Below, one piece after another: positions 16,738 to 24,888 of a stretch of 64,000 nt of DNA; the first letter of the stretch is position 1; each line of letters starts with the position of its first letter. Position numbers and translations under genes: made by a program. The notes under the pieces were generated by a model that saw only the letters and a list, made by a program, of their open reading frames with translations, did no database searches and was not told where the DNA came from. The stretch is from positions 3,597,001 to 3,661,000 of the forward strand of contig NZ_CP089518.1 of the NCBI RefSeq assembly GCF_025917685.1, written 5' to 3'. This stretch comes from Bacillus cereus (GTDB lineage: Bacteria; Bacillota; Bacilli; Bacillales; Bacillaceae_G).

Positions 16738-17310
16738 TTAAGCTCCTTTTTTCATATATGCCGCGTTGTACCAGCCGTCATAAATTGCTTGAGTAGTTTT
16801 AGAAGTTGTTTTTGTTTTAACCAGTCGTTTTCCACCTGGTACTAAAACAATTGGACTTGAAACAAACTTTAGTTCATTTGTATTTGGTTCAGCTGAAGTT
16901 GTTTTTGTTTTAGATGCAATGGTTGGTCGACTCGCTGAACAGTTATACATAATGTGTCGAACTGCTTTTTCATCCCCATCAAATTCAAATAACAGTGCAA
17001 ATGGTTTTCTCTTTGCATTTGCAACTTCGTTTAACACACCGTCTGTTTCATCTAATTGCTCTCCTAACACGTCAATTGCAAATTGTTCTGGAATATTAGC
17101 AATTCCCAACGTGCCATCATAACCTTGGTTATTGTCTGCTGAATAGTAAACCATATCGTCCGCATAAAATTCCGTTAACTCACCCTTAGGTTCAAAGGTT
17201 AATTCAACTCCACCTGGCATTGGAATTGGAACTCCAAATTTAGCCGTACCATTTGTTACATCTAATAATGCATAATGAACATTTTTTAAACCGAAAGTAA
17301 CTTTGTTCAT
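16738..17310 (-). CDS. Major tail protein (phi13-type)
   Basis: 190 residues, starting MNKVTFGLKNVHYALLD and containing PMPGGVELTFEPKGELTEFYADD, a hallmark of the phi13-family major tail-tube subunit. It forms the hexameric tube around the tape measure. Length and position, between the tail completion protein and the chaperone, fit the family. The C-terminus (NAAYMKKGA) is short, without an added immunoglobulin-like domain. Confidence 0.85.
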   Translation of the reverse strand: MNKVTFGLKNVHYALLDVTNGTAKFGVPIPMPGGVELTFEPKGELTEFYADDMVYYSADNNQGYDGTLGIANIPEQFAIDVLGEQLDETDGVLNEVANAKRKPFALLFEFDGDEKAVRHIMYNCSASRPTIASKTKTTSAEPNTNELKFVSSPIVLVPGGKRLVKTKTTSKTTQAIYDGWYNAAYMKKGA

Positions 17311-17643
17311 TTATATCAACCTCGTTTCATATAATTTTTGATACATTTTTTCAGATTCAATAACCCCTTCCAATGGCGAGTCATAAGGAATCTCATGATC
17401 GCCCAGGACCTTTTCAAGTTTGGCTTCTGCAACTAAATCTTTCTTAGTTGTGTAAAGCTCTATATTTAAATCATTAATCTTGTGATAAACCTTGTTATCA
17501 GCCATTAAATTCGCTGAACCGTCCACAAGAAAACAAATATATGGCGGTTTTGGTACTTGGTTACCTGGTGTTGCTGTGAAATGCGAATAAGCTACAGGAT
17601 AACCTGTAGCTTCAAGGATTTTTGTTATTTCACCTAATGTCAT
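17311..17643 (-). CDS. Tail terminator / tail completion-like protein
   Basis: 110 residues, beginning MTLGEITKILEATGYPVAYSHF with a central PPYICFLVDGSANLMADNKVYHKI and LNIELYTTKKDLVAEAKLE. In HK97-like phages the gene just before the major tail protein encodes the tail terminator that caps the tube for head joining; the YPV.YSHF and PPYICFL motifs match Bacillus proteins in that slot. Its start overlaps the preceding gene by ATGA. Confidence 0.65.
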   Translation of the reverse strand: MTLGEITKILEATGYPVAYSHFTATPGNQVPKPPYICFLVDGSANLMADNKVYHKINDLNIELYTTKKDLVAEAKLEKVLGDHEIPYDSPLEGVIESEKMYQKLYETRLI

Positions 17644-17984
17644 TGTTGAACCGCCCTTTCGATGCGTCTTGGCAATTCATCAATTACAAACTCTTCAACT
17701 GGACGAATATGCACTTGTGCCGGAACACGTCCACCACTAACTTTTGCATGTCCATTTTCTAAAAGGTGTGTTAATTGTCCTTTTGTATTATGAAGAACAA
17801 CACCTTTACCTTCTTTCTTCTTACGCCACCTTTTACGATAAGTACCTGTTTTTTTAGGACTATTTTGCTTTAATTTATCTACAGCAATATCCCCTATTTC
17901 TTCGATTTCATTTTCTAAGTTTTCTTCCACGACATTCGCATACCTTTGTAATTCTCTAGCAATCTCACTCGCAAAATCATTCAT
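17640..17984 (-). CDS. HK97 gp10-like head-tail component
   Basis: 114 residues. An N-terminal helix (NDFASEIARELQRYANVVEENLENEIEEI) is followed by AVDKLKQNSPKKTGTYRKRWRKK and VVLHNTKGQLTHLLENGHAKVSGG, which is the HK97 gp10 family signature (NSPK.TG.Y...W, .HLLE.GHA). These proteins join connector and tail. It is tightly packed with its neighbours, and its stop codon overlaps the next gene's ATG. Confidence 0.8.
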   Translation of the reverse strand: MNDFASEIARELQRYANVVEENLENEIEEIGDIAVDKLKQNSPKKTGTYRKRWRKKKEGKGVVLHNTKGQLTHLLENGHAKVSGGRVPAQVHIRPVEEFVIDELPRRIERAVQQ

Positions 17985-17985
17985 A

Positions 17986-18345
17986 TTAAGTATGCTCCTT
18001 TGCGATAATGGTCAATGTTTGATACATTTCATCATCATTCATTGGTGGTTCGATAATATCAAAGATACGATTCTTCATTTTGATCCGCATTTCTTCTGTA
18101 ATTCCCGATGTATAAGGGATAACAAACCGATAAATCCGAGTAGCCTGTGAAGCTGAAGCTTCAATATACTCGGAACCTTTTACCGTTTTTATCATCGACC
18201 AGGCTTTTTTAACTTCTTGCCAATCTGTTTCAATTGGCTGATTCAATTCATCTTTTATTACTACAGGTTGTTCAATGATAATTCGATTTCTACAATCACC
18301 TGTATTCAGTGGCTTTTTGTATTGAAAAGGACGCATCTTATTCAC
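17986..18345 (-). CDS. Phage head closure protein (SPP1 gp16-like head-tail adaptor)
   Basis: 119 residues: MRPFQYKKPLNTGDCRNRIIIEQ near the N-terminus, W..VKKAWSMIKTVKGSEYIEA in the middle and YRFVIPYTSGITEEMRIKM later. This is the pattern of the head-tail joining family that includes SPP1 gp16 and HK97 gp7, whose R.I..Q......A.I....G.E...A core is visible. It seals the DNA exit channel after packaging. It overlaps the gene at 18338 by eight bases. Confidence 0.75.
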   Translation of the reverse strand: MNKMRPFQYKKPLNTGDCRNRIIIEQPVVIKDELNQPIETDWQEVKKAWSMIKTVKGSEYIEASASQATRIYRFVIPYTSGITEEMRIKMKNRIFDIIEPPMNDDEMYQTLTIIAKEHT

Positions 18346-18631
18346 CGTCCAGTTTGATTTCTTCTAAAGCTTTTGCAATGCCAAAACTATTAATTTCGGT
18401 TAAAAAATTCTTAGTAAAATACTCAAGCGCATCATTATAAACATAACGAGAACGCTCAAAAACTAGTTCTTTGAACGTCTCATCTTTGTTTATGTCATAC
18501 GATCCACACACTTTTATTAAAGCTTCATTGGATGCAAAAAGGATACGTCTCAGGTTATCGTCTTCATCATCACCTAATCGCATCCTATCTTTGAATTGCT
18601 GTAATATTTCATTTGAAATTACTGTTTCCAT
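18338..18631 (-). CDS. Head-tail connector (gp6-like)
   Basis: 97 residues, mostly helical: ETVISNEILQQFKDRMRLGDDEDDNLRRILFASNEALIKVCGSYDI in its N-terminal half, then RSRYVYNDALEYF. This resembles the HK97 gp6 / phage connector family, which forms a ring under the portal. The position right after the capsid gene is standard. It ends within the next gene, suggesting coupled translation. Confidence 0.75.
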   Translation of the reverse strand: METVISNEILQQFKDRMRLGDDEDDNLRRILFASNEALIKVCGSYDINKDETFKELVFERSRYVYNDALEYFTKNFLTEINSFGIAKALEEIKLDGE

Positions 18632-18643
18632 TTACATCATTCC

Positions 18644-19795
18644 TTATTTAGTTGCTGGTGGTGTTTCCTCAAGGCTTAATGTGTAAACTTGTGAAGTATA
18701 TTTGTCCTTCGGCTTACCCGTAGCATATTGTTTAGCAATATAAAGTGTTGCATCTTCTAAAGCTAATGTTTCTTCATACTTTTTAATTGGTTCAGTTCCA
18801 CCCATCGCTGCAATATACTCTCCTTTAACAAAAAACAGCACCTTACCTTGAGGTACAAACACTGATTCTGTAGGAGTTGGATTGAACGGTAAGCTTGTCA
18901 CATACACTCCAGCTGCATTTTGAATTGTTGCATTTGCTTGGATATCAAAAGTATCAAACGGATTTGTTACCATAACTACTTTCCCAGCAATATTTTTTGG
19001 TCTGTCTGCATCAGTTTTACCATCAGGACTTAGCTTTTTAGCCAGTAATTTAACAACTCCTTTTAATTCATTGATTGTTTTTCGACCTGGTTCAAATGTT
19101 AAAGTCCCTGCTGTTTTTTTATCTGGATATACTCCTCCGACAACACTTCCACTTGGATCTTTTAACAATCCAATAGGTTCATCTTTACCTGTACCAATTA
19201 CGAATCCACGTTCTAAACCAACAGACATAGCTTCTGAAATCATTGTACGAACATAGCGTTCCACCCACACTGGACCAAGTTTAAGCATGTCATTCGCCAA
19301 TGGGATAAATGCCGTTAATTTAAGTTGAGAGATAGACTCTTTTCGGAATGTGGCATTTAGTTGTCCTTTAATATCACCGAATAATGGTCCCCATACAGCC
19401 GCACCTTCTGGATCTCCATAGATAAATTCTGTCACAGCACCTAAGTTTTCTAATCCGATATGTGCTAACAACGGATGACCTTGAACTAAATCATCAAAAA
19501 TTCGTTCTTGTGTTGTCTTAGGTAATGTTTCAGTATCTTTAAATCCACCATCTTGAACTACTACATTGAAGAATTTCATTTCCTCACTTGTTAATACGTT
19601 AGAACCTCGAGACTGCATAATAGAACGATCTACAATAGATTCATTGACTTGATTCAAGATATCCGAACGAACATCTGTAGCAAGTGCTTCAATCATAGAA
19701 TTTAATGCTGCTGTTTGTTCTTCTGGTGTACCTTCCTGTGTCGCTTTCGCAAAAGCTAGTTTCTTCTCTTCAAAATTATTAAATTTAATAACCAT
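18644..19795 (-). CDS. Major capsid protein (HK97 fold)
   Basis: 383 residues. An N-terminal helical scaffold-like delta domain (about 1-90) is followed by the HK97 capsid domain. The end of the delta region would be removed by the adjacent protease. Recognisable stretches are TTQERIFDDLVQGHPLLAHIG, PLFGDIKGQLNATFRKESIS and DMLKLGPVWVERYVRTMIS. The protease gene lies just upstream and the connector genes downstream. The ribosome site is strong (AGGAGGAAAATAAAAT). It builds the icosahedral shell. Confidence 0.88.
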   Translation of the reverse strand: MVIKFNNFEEKKLAFAKATQEGTPEEQTAALNSMIEALATDVRSDILNQVNESIVDRSIMQSRGSNVLTSEEMKFFNVVVQDGGFKDTETLPKTTQERIFDDLVQGHPLLAHIGLENLGAVTEFIYGDPEGAAVWGPLFGDIKGQLNATFRKESISQLKLTAFIPLANDMLKLGPVWVERYVRTMISEAMSVGLERGFVIGTGKDEPIGLLKDPSGSVVGGVYPDKKTAGTLTFEPGRKTINELKGVVKLLAKKLSPDGKTDADRPKNIAGKVVMVTNPFDTFDIQANATIQNAAGVYVTSLPFNPTPTESVFVPQGKVLFFVKGEYIAAMGGTEPIKKYEETLALEDATLYIAKQYATGKPKDKYTSQVYTLSLEETPPATK

Positions 19796-19798
19796 ATT

Positions 19799-20542
19799 TT
19801 ATTTTCCTCCTAAATTTAAAAAGAGCGTACTCAAATTCTGTTTATTAACAGGTTCTTGAATAGGCTCTTTTGGATTTTGATTATTTGGTTGTTTCGTATA
19901 CTTAGCAACTAAATCTTCTTTGAAATTTTCTACAACTTCCACTTCTTCCTCTTCTTGCGTATCATCAATTTCAATTTCATCAGCAATTTCATCAGCTAAA
20001 CCAAGAGCAACTGCTTCCTCTGCTGTTAGCCATGTTTCATCTTTTAATAGTTGCCTTAATTCTTCATCTGTTCCAACAAAACGTTTCTTATAAGATGCCG
20101 CTAAAGCTGAATCAATCTTTCGTAAATCTCGTGCTGTTTTTTCAAATAAATCTGCATTTCCATATTCAAAGGTACTTGCTTGATGAATCATCATCATAGT
20201 ATTACTAGGCATAATGATTTTATCACCTGCCATTGCAATTACAGACGCGGCACTAGCTGCCCAACCATCAATATGAACTATAATTTCTGCACTATGCTGC
20301 TTTAATTGATTACAAATTGCTACACCATCAAAAGCGGAACCTCCACCAGAATTAATATGAACGTGAATTTTTTCTGCTTTAACATCTTGAATTTTTCTTC
20401 TTACTGCTTCAGCATTATTTTCACTAAACCATCCACCAATTGACCCATAAACAGTTAATTTGTATTCATTTTCACCTTTAGCTTCAAAACGAATATCTCG
20501 TTTTAAGTTCAAAAGCTTATTCATATTCACATGCTCCATCAT
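19799..20542 (-). CDS. ClpP-type prohead maturation protease
   Basis: 247 residues with the ClpP fold: HINSGGGSAFDGVAICNQLKQH, then the nucleophile Ser in DGWAASAASVIAMAG, the catalytic His in MMMIHQAS and an Asp on the following helix. Members of this family cleave the capsid delta domain in HK97-like phages. The C-terminal about 60 residues are acidic and probably disordered (DDTQEEEEVEVVE). It overlaps the portal gene by four bases. Confidence 0.88.
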   Translation of the reverse strand: MMEHVNMNKLLNLKRDIRFEAKGENEYKLTVYGSIGGWFSENNAEAVRRKIQDVKAEKIHVHINSGGGSAFDGVAICNQLKQHSAEIIVHIDGWAASAASVIAMAGDKIIMPSNTMMMIHQASTFEYGNADLFEKTARDLRKIDSALAASYKKRFVGTDEELRQLLKDETWLTAEEAVALGLADEIADEIEIDDTQEEEEVEVVENFKEDLVAKYTKQPNNQNPKEPIQEPVNKQNLSTLFLNLGGK

Positions 20543-21684
20543 TTCTCACCCCCTTCAGATTCATTTAATTTTGTATAGTTCTTCGTAATATGATGGATAT
20601 TTAGATTTGGATCATCCGACTCCTCATAATCTACTTCTGAACGAATTTCATTTCCTGTAAATGCACTTGAAGAAATAAGTTTATCAATACTTGTCGCAAG
20701 ATCAAATATACTTTGATAGGAAACAGCCTTAACCTCAATTTTTCGTCCTAAAAGATATTCACTCATTTCAAAGAATTTAACGTTCGCTTCATCAGATAGC
20801 TTTTTTAATAATGGCCGTACTGTGAAAAGCATATAATTTTTCGTTTGCTTTTCTACATCAGCCATTTCTCCATATATCAGAGCTATAGGAATACCAATTG
20901 CCATAGCTACTTGATTCAAGAAACCATTTGTTACTTTATTGATTTCTTCCACACTTGGACCATTTGCAACACCATTGTATATCTCGTTATAATTAATACC
21001 TTTTTGCTGTGGAACAATAGCTATATCTTTCGAACCAATTGACTTATACATGTTGTCTATAAACTCTTGTAACTTTGCTATTTGTTCCTCAGTTTTAGCA
21101 CCAATCATATCCATATCAACCGTGCCACGAACTTGATTTTTACGTTTCTGTGAATTTAGTATCCTACCAAATAAATCACCGTAATCTGCAAACAATCCAT
21201 CAATAAGTGGAGATAATTTATCATTCCGATACTTCAAATGAATAACTTCGCTTTGCTTAAAACTTCTCTTAAACGTATAATCTTTTACCCTTACATCAGT
21301 AAAGGTATCTTCAAACACAGCATACTCATTATGTTGGAATCCATCTGCAATAAGTAAATCACCATCATCTGCTTGTATGACTAAACACTCATTATCATAA
21401 ATAAGTTTGCGAACAAACCTTTCCCAAAAGGTACTTGCGGTCATATTCTTGTTTGGTCTTACATTTAATCGATAATAAAGCTCATCCTTCTTAAATACTT
21501 TACCATTTCTTACTCTAAATTCAGATTGACTAATCGTCCTTCCTAAAAATGAGACACATGTATCAATTGCTAAACGTTTCATATGAAGCCTGTTTGCTGT
21601 ATCAGTAATTATGTCCAGATCCAACATGAATTCTAGTTCTTTATTTCTTTTAAATACTGAACCTAACCATCCAATGATTATCAC
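20539..21684 (-). CDS. Portal protein (HK97 type)
   Basis: About 380 residues, with RLAIDTCVSFLGRTISQSEFRV, LNVRPNKNMTASTFWERFVRKLIYDNECLV and VNGFLNQVAMAIGIP-type segments typical of the HK97-like portal family. It forms the dodecameric gate for DNA. The start is unclear: the GTG at 21684 overlaps the AAGGGGG ribosome site, whereas an ATT at 21675 (reading MGWLGSVFKRN) is well spaced. I cannot decide between a rare ATT start and a poorly spaced GTG. Confidence 0.85.
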   Translation of the reverse strand: MIIIGWLGSVFKRNKELEFMLDLDIITDTANRLHMKRLAIDTCVSFLGRTISQSEFRVRNGKVFKKDELYYRLNVRPNKNMTASTFWERFVRKLIYDNECLVIQADDGDLLIADGFQHNEYAVFEDTFTDVRVKDYTFKRSFKQSEVIHLKYRNDKLSPLIDGLFADYGDLFGRILNSQKRKNQVRGTVDMDMIGAKTEEQIAKLQEFIDNMYKSIGSKDIAIVPQQKGINYNEIYNGVANGPSVEEINKVTNGFLNQVAMAIGIPIALIYGEMADVEKQTKNYMLFTVRPLLKKLSDEANVKFFEMSEYLLGRKIEVKAVSYQSIFDLATSIDKLISSSAFTGNEIRSEVDYEESDDPNLNIHHITKNYTKLNESEGGEK

Positions 21685-21692
21685 CCCCTTTA

Positions 21693-23351
21693 TTAGAATT
21701 TAATACCATCTAGCATAAAGTCGAATTCATCCACAAGAATATTATCCGCTTGCCATAACGCATGTATAAAAGCTTGGAATCCATCTGTTTTTCGCTTAAA
21801 TTCATCTTTTTTCAGGTATTCTTTGTTGCCGTCTTTTTTGATGTGGACGTAGACGTTATTGGTGTACCAACGCATTAATGGATTATCCCCAAAAATAATA
21901 CGATTGTTTGCAAATAACGTTTCAACTCTTGGTGCTAAAAGAGAATGTATTGCCTTTGGATTACGGATATACAACAATATAAATCCTTCAGCTTCAAGTG
22001 CCGTTTTAACAAGATCAAGACGGAATGTATCGGCTACAATCGTATTAACACCGTATAACTCACGCATTTTTACAAACCAATCTACAATGTGAGAGATATT
22101 AATAACTGGTTCATCCACAATAGTTAGTAAGCCATTTTCAGCCCATTCATATATAGGTGCTTTTAATTTCACCTTGTCCAAAAATCCCTTACGTACAAAT
22201 GAATGACCTTTCCATATATAATCTTCACCATGTTTAAATAATAGACCAACCGCAGCAAAGTCTTTAATGCTGGCGAAGTCGAGTCCGCCTACAGCTACTT
22301 TATGTTTTAAATCTGGAACCTCTCTGAGCGTTTCCCCATCTTCTTCAAAACCAGTACGCATGATTTCTTCCCATGAAGCTACAGACTTTGTTAAATCTGT
22401 TTCAGGATAATTCATACGTTTTGTGATGAATTCTTCACGGTTTGAAGGATTATTTTCTAATTGTTTATATTGAGTTAATACCTTTTTAAATAATTGTTTA
22501 GCATAAGAACTTCTCGGCTCGCTAAACATCGGATTCGCTTTTTCCCATACATCAGGATTATCAATTTCTTCTGGATTATCTATTTTGCAAATAAAAGGAA
22601 ATAATGGATCTTCTAAATCTTTTCCCTTTAGAATATTCATCGCTCGCTCTTTTGTTTTATCCAGAAATCCGTCGCGGACAAAGCCATCTGTACCAATAAA
22701 AAATTCTCTAGCATTTGGTACTTTTCCAAGTCCACTAGAGAACACATTTACTACATCAAAGTTTTCATATCGATGTATTTCATCGTAAATAACACAACCG
22801 TCACGAAGTCCATCCTTAGAACCAGCATTAGATGTATGATATTGCATAATGCTTTGAGTATCGTTACTCAGTATCTCTACCTTGGTTCGATAAAACATAT
22901 CCTCTAGTATTTCTTTTCCTTTAATAGCATCATAGACTTCACGAAAAGAAACTTTAGCCTGCTTCTCGTTGTTCGCCACAATTGAAACATTGTATCGATT
23001 TATTCCATGCAACGGACTAATAAAGAAATGGCATAATGATGAAATTAAACCGTTTTTACCACCACCACGAGCCATCATAATTAAAAATTGCTCGTAAAAA
23101 ACAGAATCATCTTCTTTATAGAAAAGAAAAACAAATGCTGTTAGGAACTTTTGGAATTCTTGCAATTCAAAGTACCATTTCTCAGTGAATTTTATATAGT
23201 CCTCATGCATTTCATTATCAAAATACAAATCATCGCGTATTAAGATGTATGTCTCCAGGTACTCAATTAGCATTATGCGCTCTTTATTCAGCTTAATTTT
23301 CCCTGCGCGATACATTTCAATATATTCAGTGACATATTTATTTTGAATCAT
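21693..23351 (-). CDS. Terminase large subunit
   Basis: 552 residues. The ATPase domain has a Walker A-like ARGGGKNG at 94-101 and Walker B VIYDEIH at about 187-193. The nuclease domain contains GGLDFASIKDFAAVG with the metal-binding Asp, a further Asp in IVADTFR and the late DGFQAFIHALWQADN. This is the DNA-packaging motor and the enzyme that cuts concatemers at cos or pac sites. It overlaps the small subunit by four bases. Length and motifs look intact. Confidence 0.9.
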   Translation of the reverse strand: MIQNKYVTEYIEMYRAGKIKLNKERIMLIEYLETYILIRDDLYFDNEMHEDYIKFTEKWYFELQEFQKFLTAFVFLFYKEDDSVFYEQFLIMMARGGGKNGLISSLCHFFISPLHGINRYNVSIVANNEKQAKVSFREVYDAIKGKEILEDMFYRTKVEILSNDTQSIMQYHTSNAGSKDGLRDGCVIYDEIHRYENFDVVNVFSSGLGKVPNAREFFIGTDGFVRDGFLDKTKERAMNILKGKDLEDPLFPFICKIDNPEEIDNPDVWEKANPMFSEPRSSYAKQLFKKVLTQYKQLENNPSNREEFITKRMNYPETDLTKSVASWEEIMRTGFEEDGETLREVPDLKHKVAVGGLDFASIKDFAAVGLLFKHGEDYIWKGHSFVRKGFLDKVKLKAPIYEWAENGLLTIVDEPVINISHIVDWFVKMRELYGVNTIVADTFRLDLVKTALEAEGFILLYIRNPKAIHSLLAPRVETLFANNRIIFGDNPLMRWYTNNVYVHIKKDGNKEYLKKDEFKRKTDGFQAFIHALWQADNILVDEFDFMLDGIKF

Positions 23352-23683
23352 GTTAAATCTTTAATAGAGCGCACAGGTTTTGAAGGAACTTTCTTTTCTT
23401 CTGCCGATGCTTCTAATCCAAGTGCATCTAAAATCTTTATCATTCGATCATTTGTTTTATGTAAATCGTTAATAGAAGGATTGGATTTCGGACCATGCAT
23501 GCCAGATACTTTTATTCCTGTTTCTTCAATATCATCAACAAGAATACACTTTAAATCCCACAACGATAAATAGTCTTGAATTAAGTCAGTATAATGATTT
23601 CCTACAATCTTCTTTTCTTTCAATTGGTTTGTTAGATCCTTTTCAATCCTTTTTCTCATTGTTTCACGCTTCACTCTAGCCAC
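23348..23683 (-). CDS. Terminase small subunit (P27-like)
   Basis: 111 residues. It begins with a basic segment (MARVKRETMRKRIEKDLTN) and continues with a helical core (HYTDLIQDYLSLWDLKCILVDDIEE, GPKSNPSINDLHKTNDRMIKILDALGLEAS), as in P27-family small terminases that recognise viral DNA. The position directly before the large subunit is decisive. It should bind near the GC-rich patch at 23758-23783. Confidence 0.8.
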   Translation of the reverse strand: MARVKRETMRKRIEKDLTNQLKEKKIVGNHYTDLIQDYLSLWDLKCILVDDIEETGIKVSGMHGPKSNPSINDLHKTNDRMIKILDALGLEASAEEKKVPSKPVRSIKDLT

Positions 23684-23757
23684 AATATCCCTCCCTTCTG
23701 ATTTACATCATTTCCCAATTTGATATAACGCGCGAATTTGGTTATAAATTTGAAAAA

Positions 23758-23783
23758 TCGACCCCCTCCTCCGGTGCCCCTTA
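23758..23783. other. Candidate cos site region
   Basis: A short patch of high GC, containing CCCCCTCCTCCGGTGCCCC, lies in the 150-bp gap between the HNH nuclease and small terminase genes in an otherwise AT-rich element. In cos-type phages with a genome-end HNH gene, the cohesive ends usually lie in this gap. The overhang cannot be determined from sequence alone. Confidence 0.4.
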
Positions 23784-23834
23784 GAGCAATTTTTGATGAA
23801 ATAATTTAAGGGGGGTATCATTATCGAATCATTT

Positions 23835-24170
23835 TTACCACTTTTCATCATTTTCCCATTTATTGATTTTCTTTTTGAATGTTCTACCGTGTTCTTTATT
23901 ATGGCAATCCACACAGATTGTTTCGAGATTATCTATTTCTAATGCAAGTTCAGGATAATCTTCAAGCTCTTTGATATGATGGACAACTAACTGTATCTTC
24001 TTACGCTTGGCACTCTCACTGTATTCATTGGTGTCTGTTTGTACTCGACCGTTGCGCTTACACTCCTGACACTCATAGTTGTCACGCTTCTTTACTTGTT
24101 CTCGTATACTCTTCCACTCACCACTATCATAGAACTTACGCTTCTGTTGTTTGGTTTTGTATTGCTTCAC
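23835..24170 (-). CDS. HNH endonuclease (packaging-associated)
   Basis: 111 residues. Two zinc-type pairs, CQECKR and CVDCHNK, flank the core VVHHIKELEDYPELALEIDNLETICVDCHNKEH, the HNH motif. In HK97-like phages an HNH protein encoded beside terminase is needed for cos cleavage together with the large subunit. It lies beside the small terminase gene with the possible cos patch between. It overlaps the small gene upstream by ATGA. Confidence 0.88.
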   Translation of the reverse strand: MKQYKTKQQKRKFYDSGEWKSIREQVKKRDNYECQECKRNGRVQTDTNEYSESAKRKKIQLVVHHIKELEDYPELALEIDNLETICVDCHNKEHGRTFKKKINKWENDEKW

Positions 24171-24382
24171 TGTTCTTCATCTTCTAATATCTTATGAATG
24201 AATTTACTTACAACACTTTTACCAGCTTCCTTCATTTGATTTAATGTTGAGTTACTGACTATGTTATCTAATTCATTATCTATTTGTTTTAATAAATCAT
24301 TACCTTTATCAAGTTCTTCCTCATCTAACCCTTGAATGAATGCACTAAGAGCAATTGCTACCTCTAGTTTAGTTAGTTCCAT
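24167..24382 (-). CDS. Small phage protein, tandem paralogue 1
   Basis: 71 residues starting MELTKLEVAIALSAFIQGLDEEELDKG. It shares the ML/Q-LTK-E-A-A-(I/G)-TF/I-..-L-...-KE.. layout with the next two genes, so the three are a tandem family. All are helical and acidic with no cysteines. The function is unknown. It ends inside the HNH start, implying coupled expression and perhaps a role tied to packaging or early-to-late switching. Confidence 0.6.
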   Translation of the reverse strand: MELTKLEVAIALSAFIQGLDEEELDKGNDLLKQIDNELDNIVSNSTLNQMKEAGKSVVSKFIHKILEDEEQ

Positions 24383-24388
24383 TTACCT

Positions 24389-24607
24389 TCACTCCTTATC
24401 GTTTAATAGATCATCCATCAACTTACTAATTAAATTCGTTATGGCTTCTTTCTTTTCTTCAGGTTTTGTTCTCTTATGTAATTTATTTAGAACTTTCACT
24501 ACTGGCCGTAATGATTCTAACTCCACACAATCTTCAAGCTTATCTTCATCAATAGAATTAAGGATTGTTCCAAGAGCAATTGCTTTCTCAAGTTTAGTTA
24601 ATTGCAT
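24389..24607 (-). CDS. Small phage protein, tandem paralogue 2
   Basis: 72 residues from the ATG at 24607, eight bases after AAGGAG; an upstream GTG overlaps that ribosome site. It begins MQLTKLEKAIALGTILNSIDED and ends KLMDDLLNDKE, parallel to paralogue 1 (HKILEDEEQ) and 3 (KAMDEFINSKE). The middle varies, whereas the N-terminal LTK-E-A-A and the C-terminal acidic helix are conserved. The function is unknown. Confidence 0.6.
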   Translation of the reverse strand: MQLTKLEKAIALGTILNSIDEDKLEDCVELESLRPVVKVLNKLHKRTKPEEKKEAITNLISKLMDDLLNDKE

Positions 24608-24612
24608 CTGTC

Positions 24613-24831
24613 TCACTCCTTACTATTAATGAATTCATCCATTGCCTTACCAAGCAAACTAATCATCGCTTCTCTCTTTTGCTTTGGTGTTGTGTTATCT
24701 TCTAACTCGTTAAAGATTGGAATTGCACTTTCTAATTTCTGTTTATCAATACGCTCATTTATAAGGTCCTGTCCTAACATTGAAATGAATGTACCAATTG
24801 CAACCGCTTGTTCTTGTTTAGTTAGTTTCAT
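24613..24831 (-). CDS. Small phage protein, tandem paralogue 3
   Basis: 72 residues starting MKLTKQEQAVAIGTFISMLGQDLINE, the third copy of the family. A strong ribosome site (AAGGAGTGAGATAA) precedes it. Three tandem copies with about the same length and different middle sections suggest duplication followed by divergence. No homologous function is known to me. Confidence 0.6.
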   Translation of the reverse strand: MKLTKQEQAVAIGTFISMLGQDLINERIDKQKLESAIPIFNELEDNTTPKQKREAMISLLGKAMDEFINSKE

Positions 24832-24852
24832 TTATCTCACTCCTTAACCAAA

Positions 24853-24878
24853 ATAAAAAGCACCCGAATGGATGCTTT
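24853..24878 (-). terminator. Intrinsic terminator after the gene at 24889
   Basis: On the minus strand AAAGCATCC-ATT-CGGGTGCTTT forms a stem followed by TTATTTTGG. It separates the gene at 24889 from the three paralogues. Confidence 0.6.
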
Positions 24879-24888
24879 AACAAATTAT

